64,000 nt of DNA from Rhizobium etli CFN 42 (GTDB lineage: Bacteria > Pseudomonadota > Alphaproteobacteria > Rhizobiales > Rhizobiaceae). The notes beneath the pieces were generated by a model. It did not search any database and was not told where the DNA came from. It was given only the letters and a program-made list of their open reading frames with translations. Numbering within the stretch: position 1 is the stretch's first letter; every line of letters begins with the position of its first letter. The stretch lies in NCBI RefSeq assembly GCF_000092045.1, contig NC_004041.2, forward strand, positions 124,001 through 188,000, in the 5' to 3' direction. The position numbers and the translations under genes were made by a program. Positions 8,740 to 17,374 of this stretch are shown here, piece by piece.

Positions 8740-8763
8740 TCGGGACGGCGATTGCCGTCCCGA
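8740..8763 (+). terminator. Intercistronic hairpin after the monooxygenase gene
   Basis: TCGGGACGGC - GATT - GCCGTCCCGA forms a perfect 10-bp stem with a 4-base loop, nine bases after the stop codon. There is no T tract, so it may act as a partial terminator or an mRNA 3'-end stabiliser rather than a full intrinsic terminator. Confidence 0.55.
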
Positions 8764-8772
8764 CACGAACTC

Positions 8773-8787
8773 TGCCAGATTCTGGCA
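8773..8787. promoter_or_regulatory. Palindrome TGCCAGA-T-TCTGGCA before the binding-protein gene
   Basis: A perfect 7-base inverted repeat around a single T. With so short a spacer it suits a dimeric regulator better than an RNA hairpin. It differs from the TTGAC element, so a second regulator may act here. Confidence 0.45.
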
Positions 8788-8854
8788 GGATTTTCGCGGC
8801 TGGCGGCCAAAGGGGCCGGCGGTTGAGCGGAACCACAAGGGGAGGAGGCCCTGA

Positions 8855-10024
8855 ATGCTGAAGAAAATCGTTGCAGCGCTTTTTACGCTGTCGAGCCTTT
8901 ATCACATGAACGGCGTGGCGAAGGCTGACGGCCTCGATTCGTTGCCGCCGGACCAAAAGGCGCTTTACGAGAATATCGATCCCGCCATTCCGCTCGGGGG
9001 GACGGTGTACAAAGATTTTGTTCCAAAACGTCCACCGCCGTGGAAAATTGGTTATGCATCCACATATGCCGGTAATACCTGGCGCGCGAACATCCTGGAC
9101 GAATTCACCAACGTATTGCTTCCGAGATATAAGGAAGCAGGCCTAGTCTCCGATCTAATCGTCACGCAGTCTGACCTCAAAGACGCTGTCCAAATCCAGC
9201 AGATGCGGCAGATGGTTGACGACGGTGTTGATGCGATCGTCATTTGCTGCTCGAACATTACCGCACTTAACAAGACCATAGAGTATGCTCATTCGAAAGG
9301 CGTGCCAGTCTTCTCAGTCTCGGGCTATGTCACATCACCCTACGCAATCAATGCCACAGAGAATAACACCGACGGTGGCTACAAGGCTGCTGAATGGCTT
9401 GCCAAGGAAATCGGTGAAAAAGGCAACGTCCTGATGGTATCGGGCATCCCCGGTTTCGCATCATCGGACAGCTTCGACATCGGCGCGAAGAACGCGTTCG
9501 ATAAATTCCCCGGTATCAAAATTGTAGGCACGATAGCTGGCAAATGGACCGACCAGGTCGCCCAGGTTGAGGTTCAGAAGTTTCTTGCCACCAATCTTGC
9601 TGAGGTTAATGGCATTCTCGTTCAGTCCGCTTCAGAAAACGGTGTCGTGAACGCAGTACAGCAATCCGGCCGCGACATGATGCCTATCGTGCTCGGGGGT
9701 GAGGCTTCGGCAGCCTGCTACTGGCGTAAGAACCCTGATTTCATAAGCAAGAGCTTCCATTTCTGGCCGCCGCGGTCTGATGCCCGCCTTGTGTGGGACG
9801 TCATGATGCGAACGCTTGAAGGCCAGGGACCAAAGATCCAGTCGATTCTTCGTCCTGCGCTTCCTTACACCATTGATGACGTGAAGGAAGTGCTGAAGGA
9901 AGATTGCGATCCCAATTCCACGGATTGGATCGAGCCGAAGAACAACGGCTGGTGGCCTGCAGACGTCGCTGCAAACTACTTCGAACGTCCTGAAGATCCG
10001 TTAGCTTGGCGGCCGAAGAAGTAA
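8855..10024 (+). CDS. Periplasmic sugar-type ABC transporter substrate-binding protein
   Basis: The 389-residue protein has a Sec signal peptide (MLKKIVAALFTLSSLYHMNG...AKADG) and a periplasmic-binding-protein type I fold, as in ribose/xylose binders: PPWKIGYAST, DLKDAVQIQQMRQMVDDGVDAIVICC, GVPVFSVSGYV, and a C-terminal lobe. ATG 8855 follows GGGGAGGAGG. No permease or ATPase lies beside it; the nearest is the cassette at 20875-24362, which has its own binding protein. Its stop overlaps the next start (TAATG), coupling it to the aminotransferase. The ligand is unknown. Confidence 0.9.
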   Translation: MLKKIVAALFTLSSLYHMNGVAKADGLDSLPPDQKALYENIDPAIPLGGTVYKDFVPKRPPPWKIGYASTYAGNTWRANILDEFTNVLLPRYKEAGLVSDLIVTQSDLKDAVQIQQMRQMVDDGVDAIVICCSNITALNKTIEYAHSKGVPVFSVSGYVTSPYAINATENNTDGGYKAAEWLAKEIGEKGNVLMVSGIPGFASSDSFDIGAKNAFDKFPGIKIVGTIAGKWTDQVAQVEVQKFLATNLAEVNGILVQSASENGVVNAVQQSGRDMMPIVLGGEASAACYWRKNPDFISKSFHFWPPRSDARLVWDVMMRTLEGQGPKIQSILRPALPYTIDDVKEVLKEDCDPNSTDWIEPKNNGWWPADVAANYFERPEDPLAWRPKK

Positions 10025-11319
10025 TGAATGTTCTCCGGAAGGAGACCTCCCAGCCTCCCGCGTCGGTTTCTATAATCGGCGCGGGAGGTATCTGCGATTT
10101 GATTGGAAATAGTGTGCTGGACTTTCACAGAATTCAACGTTTGCCGCCTTATGTTTTCGAACAGGTCAACCGTTTGAAAGCAAGCGCGCGAGCGGGCGGC
10201 GCCGATATCATTGATCTCGGCATGGGAAACCCCGACCTTCCCACTCCTCAGTCGATCGTCGACAAGCTGTGCGAGGTCGTGCAGGATCCGCGCACCCACC
10301 GCTATTCCTCCTCCAAGGGCATTCCGGGGCTGCGCCGTGCCCAGGCCGCCTATTATGCCCGCCGTTTCGGTGTCAAGCTCAACCCGGATACCCAGGTGGT
10401 CGCCACCTTGGGCTCCAAGGAAGGCTTCGCCAACATGGCGCAGGCGATCACCGCGCCCGGCGACGTGATCCTCTGCCCGAACCCGACCTATCCGATCCAC
10501 GCCTTCGGCTTCCTGATGGCCGGCGGCGTGATCCGCTCGATGTCGGTTGAGCCGGATGAGAGCTTTTTCCCGCCGCTGGAGCGGGCGGTCCGGCATTCGA
10601 TCCCGAAGCCGTTGGCGCTGATCCTCAACTATCCGTCGAACCCGACGGCCCTCGTCGCGACGCTCGATTTCTATAAGGACGTCGTCGCCTTCGCCAAGAA
10701 GCATGACATCATCGTGCTTTCCGACCTTGCCTATTCCGAGATCTACTTCGACGGCGCTCCGCCGCCATCGGTTCTCGAAGTGCCGGGTGCAATGGATGTG
10801 ACCGTCGAATTCACCTCGATGTCGAAGACCTTTTCCATGCCCGGCTGGCGCATGGGCTTTGCCGTCGGCAACGAGCGGCTGATCGCGGCGCTCACCCGCG
10901 TCAAGTCCTATCTCGACTACGGCGCCTTCACGCCGATCCAGGTGGCCGCGACCCATGCGCTGAACGGCGACGGTTCCGACATTGCGGAGGTTCGCAACGT
11001 CTACAAGCGTCGCCGCGACGTCATGGTCGAAAGCTTCGGGAAGGCCGGCTTCGACGTGCCGCCGCCGGCTGCCACCATGTTCGCCTGGGCAAAGATCCCG
11101 GAAAAGTTCCGTCATCTCGGTTCGCTGGAGTTTTCCAAGCTGCTGGTCGAGAAGGCCGACGTCGCCGTTGCACCGGGTATCGGCTTCGGCGAAATGGGCG
11201 ACGACTACGTCCGTCTGGCGCTCGTCGAGAACGAACACCGCATCCGCCAGGCTGCGCGCAACATCAAACGCTGGCTTAGCGGCGACGAGAAATTTGAAAT
11301 CAACGTAATGAATCAGTGA
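10024..11319 (+). CDS. PLP-dependent class I/II aminotransferase (AlaC / LL-DAP aminotransferase-like)
   Basis: The protein is about 431 residues. After roughly 32 unusual N-terminal residues it becomes a standard rhizobial aminotransferase (FHRIQRLPPYVFEQVNRLKA... ), with NYPSNPTA, DLAYSEIYFDG and the PLP lysine in SMSKTFSMPGWRMGF. Such enzymes exchange amino groups between 2-oxo acids and alanine/glutamate. From about 10200 to 11290 base composition rises sharply in G+C and codon use looks chromosomal, unlike its neighbours, so it seems a recruited housekeeping paralogue. The start is set by the TAATG overlap; an internal start near 10117 would give the usual family length. Confidence 0.88.
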   Translation: MNVLRKETSQPPASVSIIGAGGICDLIGNSVLDFHRIQRLPPYVFEQVNRLKASARAGGADIIDLGMGNPDLPTPQSIVDKLCEVVQDPRTHRYSSSKGIPGLRRAQAAYYARRFGVKLNPDTQVVATLGSKEGFANMAQAITAPGDVILCPNPTYPIHAFGFLMAGGVIRSMSVEPDESFFPPLERAVRHSIPKPLALILNYPSNPTALVATLDFYKDVVAFAKKHDIIVLSDLAYSEIYFDGAPPPSVLEVPGAMDVTVEFTSMSKTFSMPGWRMGFAVGNERLIAALTRVKSYLDYGAFTPIQVAATHALNGDGSDIAEVRNVYKRRRDVMVESFGKAGFDVPPPAATMFAWAKIPEKFRHLGSLEFSKLLVEKADVAVAPGIGFGEMGDDYVRLALVENEHRIRQAARNIKRWLSGDEKFEINVMNQ

Positions 11320-11330
11320 AAGGATACCCG

Positions 11331-11729
11331 ATGCCAATCTTCGGATCATGCCAATGCAAAGCGGTAACGTACCAGGTTCAGGAAATTGATGGACCCATGT
11401 GGAATTGCTTCTGTCAAACATGCCGGAAGTCACACGCCGCTGATCACAATACCGCTGCGAAGGTGAAAAGCGAGCACTTCAAGATCCTTACAGGCCAAGA
11501 TACGCTTCATAGCTTCGAATCGACGCCTGGAAAGCTGCGGTGGTTTTGTTCGGTATGTGGCTCGCACGTTTATGCGGAGCGGCCGGCCAGCCCGGAGCTC
11601 AAAGTCGTTAGAGCCGGCACGTTCGATACCGATCCTGGAAGTGTGCCGATGTCAAACGTATGGGTATCGCATGCGGAACCTTGGCTCGCCCATGATCCAT
11701 CGAAGGCAAGCTCACCAGAGTTCCCGTAA
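11331..11729 (+). CDS. GFA-family (glutathione-dependent formaldehyde-activating-like) zinc protein
   Basis: The 132-residue protein shows the GFA/CENP-V fold cysteines: GSCQCKAVTY, NCFCQTCRKSHAA and WFCSVCGSHVYAE, which would bind two zinc ions. Family members are linked to glutathione adducts of aldehydes, though most have no proven reaction. ATG 11331 follows AAAGGA by six bases, 12 bases after the aminotransferase stop. In this island it may handle an aldehyde intermediate; that is inference. Confidence 0.85.
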   Translation: MPIFGSCQCKAVTYQVQEIDGPMWNCFCQTCRKSHAADHNTAAKVKSEHFKILTGQDTLHSFESTPGKLRWFCSVCGSHVYAERPASPELKVVRAGTFDTDPGSVPMSNVWVSHAEPWLAHDPSKASSPEFP

Positions 11730-12089
11730 GTGACCGGGATACTACCTGTCGTAACTGAGGTGGAGCCACGGCGACCGTATATCAAGCGGCAACGCCTCAT
11801 TCCGTGTCCAGGAGGTTCTAACGCAAACGTGCTGGGTCGGTAAAAGCGGCAGGGATTGCAGACAGTAGGTGCGCTTGCACGGCGAGCCCACCCATTGAGA
11901 GAATAAAGTCGTACGAGACAGAAGACTTCTGCGAAGCAATCCAGCCTTCGAGGTTGGGAAATTACGGGTTGTGAGGGCTCAGGACACCGCAGGACTATTT
12001 TTGCCCCCACGGGTCCTCAACGACCTCCATTGCGGTGTGAGTGAAAATTGTAAGATTGTCTTATGCGAGAATGTTGGGAGTCCTGTGAC
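11730..12089. other. Intergenic stretch with no gene; operator variant at its end
   Basis: No supportable coding region. The only signal noted is the operator-like element at 12048-12063. Confidence 0.55.
12048..12063 (+). promoter_or_regulatory. Variant of the island operator before the FMN reductase/ribBA pair
   Basis: TTGTAAGATTGTCTTA matches the consensus at 13 of 16 positions and keeps the GATTGTCT core. It ends 27 bases before the FMN reductase start. Confidence 0.5.
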
Positions 12090-12608
12090 ATGAAAGTTGT
12101 TGTAATAACGGGGAATTTATCGCGCCCCTCGAAAACCCGGGCCGTAGCAGACTTCATGGTGGATCGGGTGCGCGCGTCCGGCAACGAAGCAAGCTGCTGG
12201 GACCTTGTCGACCTTCATCCGCACCTTGGGGCAACAGTGTTGCCCTCCAGCGCCGCTGAGATTGTTAAAGCGGCACTCAACGATATTTTGGCTAGTGACG
12301 TGCTAGTTGTTGGTAGTCCGGTCTACAAAGCATCTTACACTGGGTTGCTGAAGCATTTATTCGACCTTGTCGACATGAAAGCGCTTAAGGGCCGCTATGT
12401 GATCCCTTTTGCAACCGGTAAAGCATCGAGTCACAAGCCGCTCGTCGAAGCCTCGATGGAAGCCTTATTCGACTTTTTCGAAGCGCAAATACATAGCCGT
12501 TTCATTTTCGCTCTCGATGAAGATTTTCAGAACGATGCTCTTTCTGAGAACCTGCGCGCGCTTGTCGACAGAGAGCTCGATGCCGCGCGTCGCGCCGTCA
12601 GCCCATAA
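12090..12608 (+). CDS. NAD(P)H-dependent FMN reductase (SsuE/MsuE-like)
   Basis: The 172-residue protein has a flavodoxin-like fold: VVVITGNLSRPSKT at the N-terminus and VGSPVYKASYTGLLKHLFDLVD, which closely follows the FMN-binding segment of SsuE-type reductases. It reduces FMN with NAD(P)H and passes it to a monooxygenase. ATG 12090 is chosen over 12063 because GGGAG precedes it and the longer start overlaps the operator variant. It is followed 16 bases later by ribBA, so the pair forms a flavin supply unit in addition to the flavin reductase at 6560. Confidence 0.88.
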   Translation: MKVVVITGNLSRPSKTRAVADFMVDRVRASGNEASCWDLVDLHPHLGATVLPSSAAEIVKAALNDILASDVLVVGSPVYKASYTGLLKHLFDLVDMKALKGRYVIPFATGKASSHKPLVEASMEALFDFFEAQIHSRFIFALDEDFQNDALSENLRALVDRELDAARRAVSP

Positions 12609-12624
12609 TAAGGAGGAGGATTCC

Positions 12625-13905
12625 ATGTCTTTTTCGAGCATAGATGAGGCGATCGAGGCGATCGAAGCGGGCGAGATGGTTATCGTGGTCGACGACGAAA
12701 ACCGGGAGAATGAAGGCGACCTAGTCGTTGCTGCCGAAAAAATAACAGCTGAGCACATCGCTTTCATGATGAAATATGCGAGAGGCCTTATCTGCGTGCC
12801 ACTTCCAGCCGAACGTCTCGACAAACTCGAGATCCCCCTGATGGTCACACGTAATTCGGACTCACTGCAGACGGCATTTACCGTTTCCGTCGATTGCAAA
12901 CACGGCACAACGACAGGGATTTCAGCCGAAGATCGAGCAGCAACCGTCAAGTCGCTCATCGATCCGCAGACGCGGCCGGAAGACCTATCGCGACCGGGTC
13001 ACATTTTTCCTTTGCGTGCAAATCGTCTCGGTGTCCTGGGCCGTCCTGGCCACACCGAAGCTGCCGTGGATCTTGCACGACTTGCCGGCCTGGCGCCGGC
13101 TGGCGTAATCTGCGAGATCGCCAATGACGACGGAACCATGTCTCGACTGCCAGATCTCGAGAAGTTCGCAATCGAACATGGCCTGCACATAGTAACGATC
13201 GACGCTTTGATTGAGTACTGCAGGAGTCGTGATACGAGGGTAAAGCGTTACGCGCAGTCCTTTATGCCAACGCGGTTTGGGGATTTCAAGGCAATTGCTT
13301 ATCGCGATAGTTTGACGGGAACGGAACACTTAGCTTTGACACTTGGCGAGTTGTGCGAGAAGGAAGACGTTCTGGTACGGGTGCATTCTGAATGTCTGAC
13401 AGGTGAGGCGTTCCGGTCCATGCGATGCGACTGCGGTCAACAGCTCGAAATGGCTCTTCGGGCGGTCCAGTTAGCGGGCGCTGGTTGCGTGATCTACATG
13501 CGTGGGCAAGAGGGGCGTGGCATTGGCTTAGGAAACAAAATTGCGGCTTACAGCCTGCAGGATCATGGTCGTGATACTCTTGAGGCAAATCGGGAACTCG
13601 GCTTCGCATCTGATTCCCGCGAATATAACGCAGCGGCGGATATCATCCGCGACCTCGGTATCGGCAGCGTTCGGCTTCTGACCAACAATCCTACAAAAAT
13701 AGAGGCGCTGCGAACGTCAGGCGTCATCGTGTCGTCTCGCCAGAGTCTGATCGCCGCATCTAGCGCGTCCAACATCACTTATTTTAAGACAAAGCGCGAT
13801 CGGTTTGGCCACCTGTTGGACCAGGACACGTCAGCTGAACACGTCGGCCGGAGCAACGTCTTTTCAGTGTTTGGCGCGCAGGTGTTCTCTGGACCCCTTG
13901 GATAA
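12625..13905 (+). CDS. ribBA: Bifunctional DHBP synthase / GTP cyclohydrolase II
   Basis: The 426-residue fusion contains a RibB domain (about 1-200; DDENRENEGDLV acidic metal-binding loop) and a RibA domain (about 205-400; ECLTGEAFRSMRCDCGQQL zinc cysteines and MRGQEGRGIGL). Together they make both precursors of riboflavin: 3,4-dihydroxy-2-butanone 4-phosphate from ribulose 5-phosphate, and the pyrimidine precursor from GTP. ATG 12625 follows a strong AAGGAGGAGGA site. As an extra plasmid-borne copy after an FMN reductase, it probably raises flavin supply for the monooxygenase. The C-terminal 30 residues beyond the RibA domain are not conserved-looking. Confidence 0.93.
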   Translation: MSFSSIDEAIEAIEAGEMVIVVDDENRENEGDLVVAAEKITAEHIAFMMKYARGLICVPLPAERLDKLEIPLMVTRNSDSLQTAFTVSVDCKHGTTTGISAEDRAATVKSLIDPQTRPEDLSRPGHIFPLRANRLGVLGRPGHTEAAVDLARLAGLAPAGVICEIANDDGTMSRLPDLEKFAIEHGLHIVTIDALIEYCRSRDTRVKRYAQSFMPTRFGDFKAIAYRDSLTGTEHLALTLGELCEKEDVLVRVHSECLTGEAFRSMRCDCGQQLEMALRAVQLAGAGCVIYMRGQEGRGIGLGNKIAAYSLQDHGRDTLEANRELGFASDSREYNAAADIIRDLGIGSVRLLTNNPTKIEALRTSGVIVSSRQSLIAASSASNITYFKTKRDRFGHLLDQDTSAEHVGRSNVFSVFGAQVFSGPLG

Positions 13906-14181
13906 CGGAGCCGCCCCGCCACTTACCTGCCGGTGATTGTAGGGGGCCGCCTTTGACCGGCAGAGTCCTAGAGCTTTTGCGTGGGCCCTGCCAGCACATC
14001 ATTCGTGCAGGCCTATCGGAGTGATGTGGCCCGCGATTGCATCGAAAGCAGCGTTCGACCATATCTCGTCTTGAGCACGGCTGTTCCGACGGATCGCAGT
14101 AACCGGTGCTCCGCTCCCACGTTGTCTTTCCTGCCATGATCTGTGATCGCCTTTCCATGGACGAGCAACGGGAGTTTCTCC

Positions 14182-14568
14182 ATGGAGACTACATTGGAGG
14201 TTCTCACAACCAGGAAGTCTGGACGTGAGGTTCACCGGCATTGGCCGGATGACGTGAAGGCGCAGATCGTTTCGGAGAGCCTTCGGCCCGGCGCGATGGT
14301 AAGTGAGGTCGCAGAGCGGCATGGGTTGAAGCCGAACCACCTCTCCACTTGGAGAACGATGGCGCGGCAGGGTAAGTTGCTTCTGCCCGCACCCGAAGAC
14401 CCGATGGAGTTTGCAGCGGTAATCGTTGATCCGCCCGTTTCGGAGCCGCCGATCAAGAAAGCCAGTCGCGCCGAGATCATCGTCGGTTCCGTCACCATTC
14501 GTCTGGAAGAAGGTGCGTCTGCCGCTCGGATCGCCGCTGTCGCGCGTGCCTGTGCGGCTCCCGCATGA
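14182..14568 (+). CDS. tnpA: IS66 accessory protein TnpA (Orf1)
   Basis: The 128-residue protein has an N-terminal helix-turn-helix (HWPDDVKAQIVSESLRPGAMVSEVAERHGLKPNHLSTWR) typical of IS66 Orf1, then a linker. ATG 14182 follows GGGAG. Its stop overlaps the tnpB start by four bases. Confidence 0.88.
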   Translation: METTLEVLTTRKSGREVHRHWPDDVKAQIVSESLRPGAMVSEVAERHGLKPNHLSTWRTMARQGKLLLPAPEDPMEFAAVIVDPPVSEPPIKKASRAEIIVGSVTIRLEEGASAARIAAVARACAAPA

Positions 14569-14918
14569 TCTTTCCATCCAACCGCGTGCGGATCATGGTG
14601 GCGACCAAGCCAGTCGACTTTCGCAAAGGCCATGATGGCTTGGCGGCACTGGTCAAGAACGAGCTACACAAAGACCCATTCACTGGAACTGTCTTCGTAT
14701 TCCGGTCGCGCAAAGCAGATCGGTTAAAGCTGATCTACTGGGACGGCAGCGGTCTGGTGATGGCATACAAGCGGCTGGAGGAACACACGTTCACTTGGCC
14801 GGGCATCAAGGATGGCCTGATGACACTGGGCCATGCTCAGTTCGAGGCGCTGTTTGCAGGGCTCGACTGGCGTCGGGTCCGTGCGGTAGAAGCGAGAGCA
14901 CCGGACGCCATCGAATAG
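14565..14918 (+). CDS. tnpB: IS66 Orf2-like protein TnpB
   Basis: The 117-residue protein matches the short IS66 Orf2 family throughout: VRIMVATKPVDFRKGHDGLAALV, then FVFRSRKADRLKLIYWDGSGLVM and YKRLEEHTFTWP. It is needed for transposition in this family, with an unclear biochemical role. It overlaps tnpA and appears intact. Confidence 0.92.
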   Translation: MIFPSNRVRIMVATKPVDFRKGHDGLAALVKNELHKDPFTGTVFVFRSRKADRLKLIYWDGSGLVMAYKRLEEHTFTWPGIKDGLMTLGHAQFEALFAGLDWRRVRAVEARAPDAIE

Positions 14919-14986
14919 ATGCGGCACGATGACTCGGTCGGCAAATTCCGACGGCGAAGCGCCGCTGGTTTTGATAGGCTTCCACC

Positions 14987-16519
14987 ATGTTGGACACCGC
15001 CGATTTCCCTGACGATATCGATGCCCTGAAGACGATGCTGATCGCGGCGCAAGCGCGTGAAGTTCGTAAGGATGAGCGGATCGAGCGACTGGAGAAGCTT
15101 GTCGCCGCATTCAAGCAGGCTGCCTTCGGTCGCAAATCCGAGAAGGCTGATCCTGAGCAGTTCGATCTCGCGCTGGAAGACCTGGAAACGACCATCGCTG
15201 CCATCCATGCCGAAGACGAGGCCGATACATCCTCGGGCAAGCAGCGATCCAAATCCCGCGCCGTCAATCGCGGCTCTCTTCTCGCCCATCTTCCTCGTAT
15301 CGAAGAGATAATTGAACCGGAAAGCCTGATCTGCGCTTGCGGCGGTTGCCTGCATCGCATCGGAGAGGACGTGTCTGAGCGGCTGGATGTTATCCCGGCG
15401 CAGTTCCGCGTCATCGTCACTCGCCGACCCAAATATGCCTGCCGTGCCTGTACTGATGGCGTTGCCCAGGCTCCAGCGCCCGCACGACTGATCCAAGCCG
15501 GATTGCCGACAGAGGCAACCATCGCGCATGTGCTGGTGTCCAAATACGCCGACCATCTGCCGCTTTATCGACAGGCCCAGATTATGAGCCGCCAAGGCAT
15601 CGATCTCGACCGTTCCACTCTGGCCGATTGGGTTGGTCGGGCGGCATTCGAGTTGCGCCCGGTCTTCGACGCTTTGATCGCCGATCTAAAGCGCTCGACA
15701 AAACTGTTCATGGACGAAACCCGTGCGCCGGTCCTCGATCCAGGCTCTCGCAAAACCAAGACCGGATACTTCTGGGCGCTGGCCCGCGACGACCGACCAT
15801 GGAGCGGCGGGGCTCCACCCGGAGTGGCTTTCACCTACGCTCCCGGTCGTGGCGGCCAACATGCCGAACGGATATTGCGGGGGTTCACGGGCGTTCTCCA
15901 AGTGGACGGCTACGCCGGATATAATCGGCTGATCGCACCGGACCGTGTCGGCCCGGACATCCGGCTTGCCTATTGTTGGGCACATGCACGGCGCAAGCTG
16001 GTCGAGATCACTCGTACCGGCACAGCGCCGATTGCCGAGGAAGGCGTGGAGCGGATTGGTGAACTCTATCGGGTCGAGTCCGAGCTACGCGGGCTTCCCG
16101 CAGAAGCTCGCCTCGCCGGGCGACAGGAACGATCAGCGCCATTGATTGCGGACATGCGAACTTGGCTCACGCAGCATCGTGCCCGCGTCGCTGGCAAGTC
16201 GTCGCTTGGCGAGGCGCTCGCCTACATCGCCAAATATTGGGATGGCCTCTGCGTCTTCTTGACCGACGGTCGGATCGAGATCGACAACAATAGTATCGAG
16301 AGAACTATCCGGCCGATAGCGCTCAATCGGAAGAACGCTCTCTTCGCCGGGCACGACATGGGAGCACGGAATTGGGCAACCATCGCCTCGCTCATCGAGA
16401 CGTGCAAGCTCAATGCCGTTGATCCACAAGCCTACCTCACCAGCACGCTCACCGCTATCGTAAACGGCCATAAGCAAAACCGGATCGATGAACTCCTGCC
16501 GTGGAATCATCCGGTTTAG
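14987..16519 (+). CDS. tnpC: IS66 transposase TnpC
   Basis: The 510-residue protein has an N-terminal coiled-coil leucine-rich part, a zinc-binding region (CACGGCLHRIGEDVSERLDVIP... YACRAC) and a DDE catalytic core (FMDETRAPVLDPGSRKTKTGYFWA; VDGYAGYNRL; DGRIEIDNNSIERTIRPIALNRKNALFAG). All segments are in one frame at full family length, so this copy may still be active. Confidence 0.93.
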   Translation: MLDTADFPDDIDALKTMLIAAQAREVRKDERIERLEKLVAAFKQAAFGRKSEKADPEQFDLALEDLETTIAAIHAEDEADTSSGKQRSKSRAVNRGSLLAHLPRIEEIIEPESLICACGGCLHRIGEDVSERLDVIPAQFRVIVTRRPKYACRACTDGVAQAPAPARLIQAGLPTEATIAHVLVSKYADHLPLYRQAQIMSRQGIDLDRSTLADWVGRAAFELRPVFDALIADLKRSTKLFMDETRAPVLDPGSRKTKTGYFWALARDDRPWSGGAPPGVAFTYAPGRGGQHAERILRGFTGVLQVDGYAGYNRLIAPDRVGPDIRLAYCWAHARRKLVEITRTGTAPIAEEGVERIGELYRVESELRGLPAEARLAGRQERSAPLIADMRTWLTQHRARVAGKSSLGEALAYIAKYWDGLCVFLTDGRIEIDNNSIERTIRPIALNRKNALFAGHDMGARNWATIASLIETCKLNAVDPQAYLTSTLTAIVNGHKQNRIDELLPWNHPV

Positions 16520-16600
16520 TATGGTCAATCGCAAAATGACTGCAGCAATCAGACGCGAAGAGACATAGGAACCTTATCGTTCCGTCGGCTACGATTAACG

Positions 16601-17185
16601 CTATCTACGGGTTGATCTGATGTAAGCGGGAAGCCTAAATGCAAGTACGAATGCGGCTAGGTAAAATCCAAAGATGTGGATCATACTCTTCCAGATGTTC
16701 ACCTCTATCGGCGACTCGAAGCTCATTCGATAACGCGAATAATGCTCAGTTGGACCGATATACGCCGACGCCAAGCTGGCAGCTAATATAATGATGAACG
16801 CTGTCATCATTCCCTGGACGTGGTAGCTGTCGGATGCAAACAGTTGCTTTACAAGAAACACGACGACGGCAGGAAGCATGACCACGCTGGCAAGGGATCG
16901 CATTGCGATCAACAGGCATTGATCAGACTGCGAATAACGACTTGTTTTTAAAGCAGATAGTATCGCGGTATTTGGGGGCCAAAACCGCAGCATAACCTGG
17001 TTATTGACAAACTCGCAGGATATTGACGGGTGGGCTCGAAAAATGAGAAACGCAAAGAATATCACGGCACCATAGGCTGCGATGGTGGCGCAAATGATGC
17101 CTAACTGTCGGCTTGCAATATTTTGATCTGCCTTAATCTTCTTGGCTACGTGATCGAAAATATCTTCGTTGACCTCGTCCTTCAT
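16601..17185 (-). CDS. Hypothetical membrane protein
   Basis: I do not recognise this family. The roughly 194-residue protein has a charged N-terminus (MKDEVNEDIFDHVAKKIKADQNIASRQ) and four likely membrane segments (around IICATIAAYGAVIFFAFLIF, LASVVMLPAVVVFLVKQLF, MTAFIIILAASLASAYI and MIHIFGFYLAAFVLAF). The start is uncertain: ATG 17185 has GGAAG upstream, and a GTG at 17227 would add 14 residues. Its lower G+C and isolation between IS66 and the dehydrogenase suggest unrelated cargo. Confidence 0.6.
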   Translation of the reverse strand: MKDEVNEDIFDHVAKKIKADQNIASRQLGIICATIAAYGAVIFFAFLIFRAHPSISCEFVNNQVMLRFWPPNTAILSALKTSRYSQSDQCLLIAMRSLASVVMLPAVVVFLVKQLFASDSYHVQGMMTAFIIILAASLASAYIGPTEHYSRYRMSFESPIEVNIWKSMIHIFGFYLAAFVLAFRLPAYIRSTRR

Positions 17186-17374
17186 CCAATAACCACTTCC
17201 GAAGTAACACTCGAGGTTGAGTAACACCGCAAATGTTGGAAGACAATGACATGGCTGTTGCGACCCCGCTCCAAGCCATCAAAAAACTGCTTCTTTGTCG
17301 AGGTGTGAGCGGCACATCGCTTACGGATCGCATTTAATCGCGGTCCGTCTTGTCTTTCGAAAAGTCTCGCAAAA

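Larger units (their letters stand above)
14182..16519 (+). mobile_element. IS66-family insertion sequence (coding part)
   Basis: Three consecutive genes in IS66 order (tnpA, tnpB, tnpC) lie in 14182-16519. I could not identify the terminal inverted repeats or target duplication with confidence, so only the coding span is given. The element probably begins between 13906 and 14182 and ends shortly after 16519. It lies between ribBA and an unknown membrane protein gene. Confidence 0.85.

Noticed and set aside
9976..11433. A 485-codon minus-strand frame opposite the aminotransferase
   Set aside because: Antisense to a clear aminotransferase; composition (runs of Arg, Asp, Gly, His) is that of a shadow frame.
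16520..16640. GTAAGCGGGAAGC near 16622 as an IS66 terminal repeat
   Set aside because: It lies inside the coding part of the membrane protein gene, and no matching inverted copy was found left of 14182.
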